From Acanthosoma haemorrhoidale (taxonomy: Eukaryota; Arthropoda; Insecta; Hemiptera; Acanthosomatidae), in assembly GCA_930367205.1 (NCBI GenBank), contig OV884011.1:36283754-36347753 (forward strand): a DNA stretch of 64,000 bases, read 5' to 3'. Below, one piece after another: positions 60,371 to 64,000 of the stretch. The position numbers and the translations under genes are program-made. The notes beneath the pieces are model-generated. The model worked only from the letters and a program-made list of their open reading frames with translations, ran no database searches and was not told the DNA's origin. How positions within the stretch are numbered: position 1 is the first letter of the stretch; each line of letters begins with the position of its first letter.

Positions 60371-61469
60371 TATGCAAACCAAATATCTCTATATTGACGC
60401 CGTTAGTTTAGTGAGATATAAAAATATGGAAAAGTAGATGGTCTTATATAGTCTTGTCCATGAAGAGGCTAACTTCTGTTAGTCCATGAAGTTGGCATAA
60501 CATACGGACAGACAGACAGGCAAAAATGATTCCCCCGTTCCAGAATATAAGTAGAACCTATTTACCGAAGAAATAACAAAAAAAAAAAACGCTGTATTGA
60601 CTTCAACCTCAACACCTAACAGCTGCCCAAAAATGTTACGCCAAGTATTTAAGTTTGAATCGAAAAGGAAAGCTTCCAATAGATATCATTCGGTGTTTAT
60701 TCAATATAGATATCTCCCATATGTAAGAAGATGATTGAACGCCTATACGAATATTATACCGTTACAATACCAAATTTAGTAACCTGTAACTATCTAGTGA
60801 AGGAAGACTGTGGTTGTTCCCACTTCCTGTCCTAACTCCCAACTATGGCTTGAGGTTCATCGAGATGTTCTATTCGATTTCATTAGAAAACTCTAATTCA
60901 GCGGCCTTTCACTTAATCCTACCGCTAACGGAGGCCAGTGAATACATTTTCTTACACTTAAGTATTGTTAACAGGCCGATAGCCACAAATTGCTGTAATA
61001 ACAGGAAGAATGTACATCCGTATGCAATTATTGGTGAAAGAGGAAACTTTACTTGACTACTAATATGAAATCTAACTAATTTAAACGTTATTTTTCGTGA
61101 GAGCCTCGAGGGAGGCTCTACTTTCATTCAAGTAAGGTTTAACCATATTTCTTCGTCTGTATGTTCTGTGATGGTGGTCTTAAAAATGATTCAAATTGTC
61201 ACCAACTTTTAGAGCCAAAAAAATAAATCCCGAATTCGGTTTCTTCCTAGCCGGTTTCATCGGTTTTTTTAAGGCTGTTATTTAAGCTATTGTATTTGTA
61301 GAAAATGTAAATTTTTTAGTGAAACGCAGCAACAGTTTATCGCAATCATTTAATAAGTTTTGAGAAATTCTCAACCATAAGCACAACAAGCTAATAGATG
61401 CCTAAAACTACATCAACAGACACACATCACTAAAACACACTTCTACGGCACTCATACTATCGATATTTA
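60371..61469. other. AT-rich spacer
   Basis: No recognised feature; short opposing open frames around 60810-61127 are not supported. Confidence 0.3.
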
Positions 61470-61690
61470 CGTCCCTCTGTCCGGTGTGGTACTGTACTAG
61501 CGAGTCCATCAGGACAACATCTAACACTTTTGAACAAAATAATCAGAATAGCGCTGGGAGCGCCATGTTTCGTCATGAATTGTCAAATTCATTTAGAATT
61601 GGGAAGCCCCCAATTTCACTTATGATAGAAGAATTCAGAGATGAAGAGGTCTGCACTTGTCTTTTTTTAATCAAGCTGAGACCAAACAAA
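61470..61690 (+). pseudogene. LINE ORF2 fragment (I/R1/Jockey-like)
   Basis: One plus frame reads SPSGQHLTLLNKIIRIALGA and PCFVMN, then LELGSPQFHL. This matches the 'LxxLxxIQNxALRIxLGAxRxxPxxALxxExGxxPL' block after the RT domain of several LINE clades. About 60 codons, with frame changes at both ends. Confidence 0.5.
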
Positions 61691-62894
61691 GAATGTACCT
61701 AGACCTAATTTATTTATTTATCTTTGTTTATAAAATATTTGTAAAATAGTGGTGTATTACTAGAAATTAATATATGTGTGGTGATATATGTACTGTCATA
61801 AAATTTAAAAAAATGATCCGTGAAAATATTTAGAAGTTTATTTTTTTGAGCTTTCTGAAAGTGGTAAAAAAGTTGTTATCACCTTTATATGCATATGTAC
61901 TTAATATTGGGAATATTTGTAACTTCAGCCTTCATAAAGATGAAGAACAAGTTTCTAAACCGTTTCAAGCAACCGTCCTTTTAACTTTAACCGAAATTTT
62001 CGACATTCCTTATTTATTCCGTGGATTGCTCAGGTACTCTTATTATGCGTTGAGAATATTTTCTTTTTGTTCAAGAAAATTACAAATGTCAAAAGGATCG
62101 TGATCTATTGCCCTGAAAAGGATCCCACAGGCTCCGGCCTTGGGCCGAAATGCCACCTCTTAGGAAACAAAGGGACTGGAACTCTTTGAGGCTCCAGATA
62201 AGAATCGCTGACCAGTCTCCAATGGGTTCGAGTGCATTCATTACCTCTTCGGTGTCTGGTGCCATTTCCGTATGATTCACTGTCTGTCTTTGGGTTCGTG
62301 TCTTGCTCGTGTACTTGAGATCATTTCATCACTCAAGGCGCAGCAACTAAAAGAAAGTTTCACTGTCATCTGAATCTACGTAACCTCCATCAACAACAGC
62401 TCGAAATGTTCGTGAGATGTATTTTATGGATAAAATTTTTTTGTCAATACACAATGTTATTTTTTTTATCAGCCTGTGCACTTTCAACAGTAAATTTTCA
62501 TTCTCAGATATTAAAACAATGATAGCAACATTCAATAAATACTTACTACAAACATCCTTATACTAAAATATCAAATAGTACAACTCATATTACAATACCG
62601 TACAACGATGGTTAAAATATAAGTTAAAAATTAAATATAATTAGTTTTATACAAACTTGACCAAGCAAAGTTTACCTTTTTTACTTTTCTGCAAAATTGA
62701 GGGGTTACGACCAATCCCCATAAAGAATTTCAAATATATATCTCTTCGTGTAGAACAAAGACTTAGCTGTGTCAACTTGGGTTGTATTAAGTTATACAGG
62801 TCTTAATGGTAAAAAATAAATTAATTCATTAAAAAGAACAGGTTCTTAATGATAGTAAGTCTTTAGTATGTTTGAGTCGTTGAAAAGACGAAAG

Positions 62895-62896
<2 letters not shown>
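61691..62896. other. AT-rich spacer
   Basis: An 85-codon plus frame at 61846-62103 is unrecognised. Nothing else is supportable. Confidence 0.3.

Positions 62897-62947
<51 letters not shown>
62897..62947. repeat. (AG)25 microsatellite
   Basis: An uninterrupted AG dinucleotide run of 51 bp. Confidence 0.98.
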
Positions 62948-62949
<2 letters not shown>

Positions 62950-63439
62950 ACCCAAATGAACTAAAACAGTTTTGCTAAAAATATCTCGGATACTGAATCA
63001 ACAAGCCTTGATTTTGCAGTAGTAAACAGTTAGTTCTTGTAGGAAAACTTTATGAAAAAAAAAGTTCCCATAAATATATGTGGTTCGTCTGTCCGTCAGG
63101 CCAGTGTTCCATGCCACCCAGGAGGTCCTGACCAAGGCTTCGTTACCTTTTTGTTTATAGTGGAAAGGTATCGCCCCACTCACTGCACGGAGCTTGATGC
63201 AACCTGCAGAGACTGAAGCCCTACGAAAACCACTCTTTAATAATTAGTGAAACCCCTATTATATAGAAATATATGTTATAGAAACCAACGATAGAGAATA
63301 AAACCGTCAGGTGAAATGTTTACAAATATAGCATTTTTGAATAAGCGAAGAATACATAGTTTTTAATATGGAATCTTGGTTGTTTCTATAGTCACATGTA
63401 GATTTGAGTTGGTTATAAAAATGGGTTAACTTCCATGAA
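62948..63439. other. AT-rich spacer
   Basis: Nothing is recognised. Confidence 0.35.
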
Positions 63440-63790
63440 AAATTAATCTTATGAACTGCTCCCTCCAATTTATCTTCGAGATCTCGTGCTCTACCGAGTC
63501 AGAATGGCTCCCATTCACCTCCAATGCTTCCTCCAGACCTCTATCAAGTCCTACTCGCTAAATCTCAACCATACATATTATCTCCTAAACTCAAAACCAC
63601 CTTTCATTTCCTGCTCCCAGAACGGCTTCTTTCGATCGCTCATTTCACCCCCCCCCCAATTTGGAACACTACCTCCCCCTCCATCCGCCATTCTTTTTTC
63701 CACTGTTTCAAATCCTGTTTTTATAAATATGTTATGTCCTCTCAATCCACCACTATCGAACTATTTTGAGTGCTGTCCTGCTATAAACAA
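63440..63790 (+). pseudogene. LINE-C-type C-terminal tail
   Basis: Joined plus frames around 63590-63720 give the RTASFDRSF block, then PPPIWNTxxPSIRHSFFHCF. This is the terminal LINE block, compare HRTAAFDRSF at 31.9 kb and INLWNSIPINIR at 49.4 kb. At least two frameshifts are visible. It is a short dead copy on the opposite strand to the others. Confidence 0.55.
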
Positions 63791-64000
63791 GATTCAATAT
63801 TTAATTTATTGTTTCTTCACAAACCTTGCTTAAGAAGTTTTATTTAGATACCCATCAATAACCAAATTATCTCTAATTCTTAGTTTAAACCATTTCGTCG
63901 AATTCGTTTTTATGTTAGAAATATCCAATTAAAAACTACGGATACAAGATTCTCTCTGATAATTAAATATATCTTGGTAAAGTGTTGAATTCTTGTCGTT

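Noticed and set aside
62897..62947. (AG)25 considered as a possible promoter GAGA-factor platform
   Set aside because: No gene or start site nearby; a plain microsatellite is the simpler reading.

Overview
This is an AT-rich animal genomic window dominated by transposable-element debris, with no securely identified host gene. The mix is Jockey-, CR1/L2- and R1-like non-LTR retrotransposons, Tc1/mariner relics and a Ty3/Gypsy element. It points to an arthropod, probably an insect or a relative; this is inferred from family resemblance only and I cannot name the species. There is no bacterial-style gene organisation. Almost every open frame is short and lies in degenerate repeat sequence.

The centrepiece is a complete, apparently very young Ty3/Gypsy LTR retrotransposon on the minus strand (about 41448-46263). 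Its two LTRs of about 312 bp read as identical over their whole length. It has an intact gag (44810-45934) and an intact pol (41811-44816) encoding protease, reverse transcriptase, RNase H and integrase with a C-terminal GPF module. A classic A_AAA_AAC slippery heptamer sits two codons before the gag stop and leads exactly into the pol frame. A purine-rich polypurine tract abuts the 3' LTR. No tRNA 3'-end primer site (TGG...) is present. Instead the 11 nt directly next to the 5' LTR are a perfect reverse complement of an 11-mer inside the LTR, which is the arrangement of the self-primed Tf1/sushi elements. This is the most interesting signal in the window.

The rest, left to right. 0-7.7 kb holds LINE fragments, a decayed Tc1-like transposase and a long Jockey-like copy ('LINE-A', 4970-6545). 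10.6-13.7 kb holds a 39-bp tandem repeat, an unidentified repeat ('X') and an inverted LINE with endonuclease plus the start of RT ('LINE-C'). 14-30 kb is mostly featureless AT-rich sequence with another X copy. 30-33 kb has LINE tails and an internally deleted mariner with intact 31-33 bp inverted repeats and TA duplication. 37-38.2 kb has a tandem series of three LINE 3' tails followed by a LINE-B C-terminus. 46-57 kb has more LINE-A, -B and -C tails, a second mariner relic, and a 130-codon broken frame at 53.0-53.4 kb that may be a host-derived coding remnant. 58-64 kb has the third X copy, an R1-like LINE tail, an (AG)n microsatellite and further LINE tails.

The LINE copies are broken by stops and frameshifts and read as old and inactive. 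The Gypsy element inserted much more recently, into a (TA)n tract.
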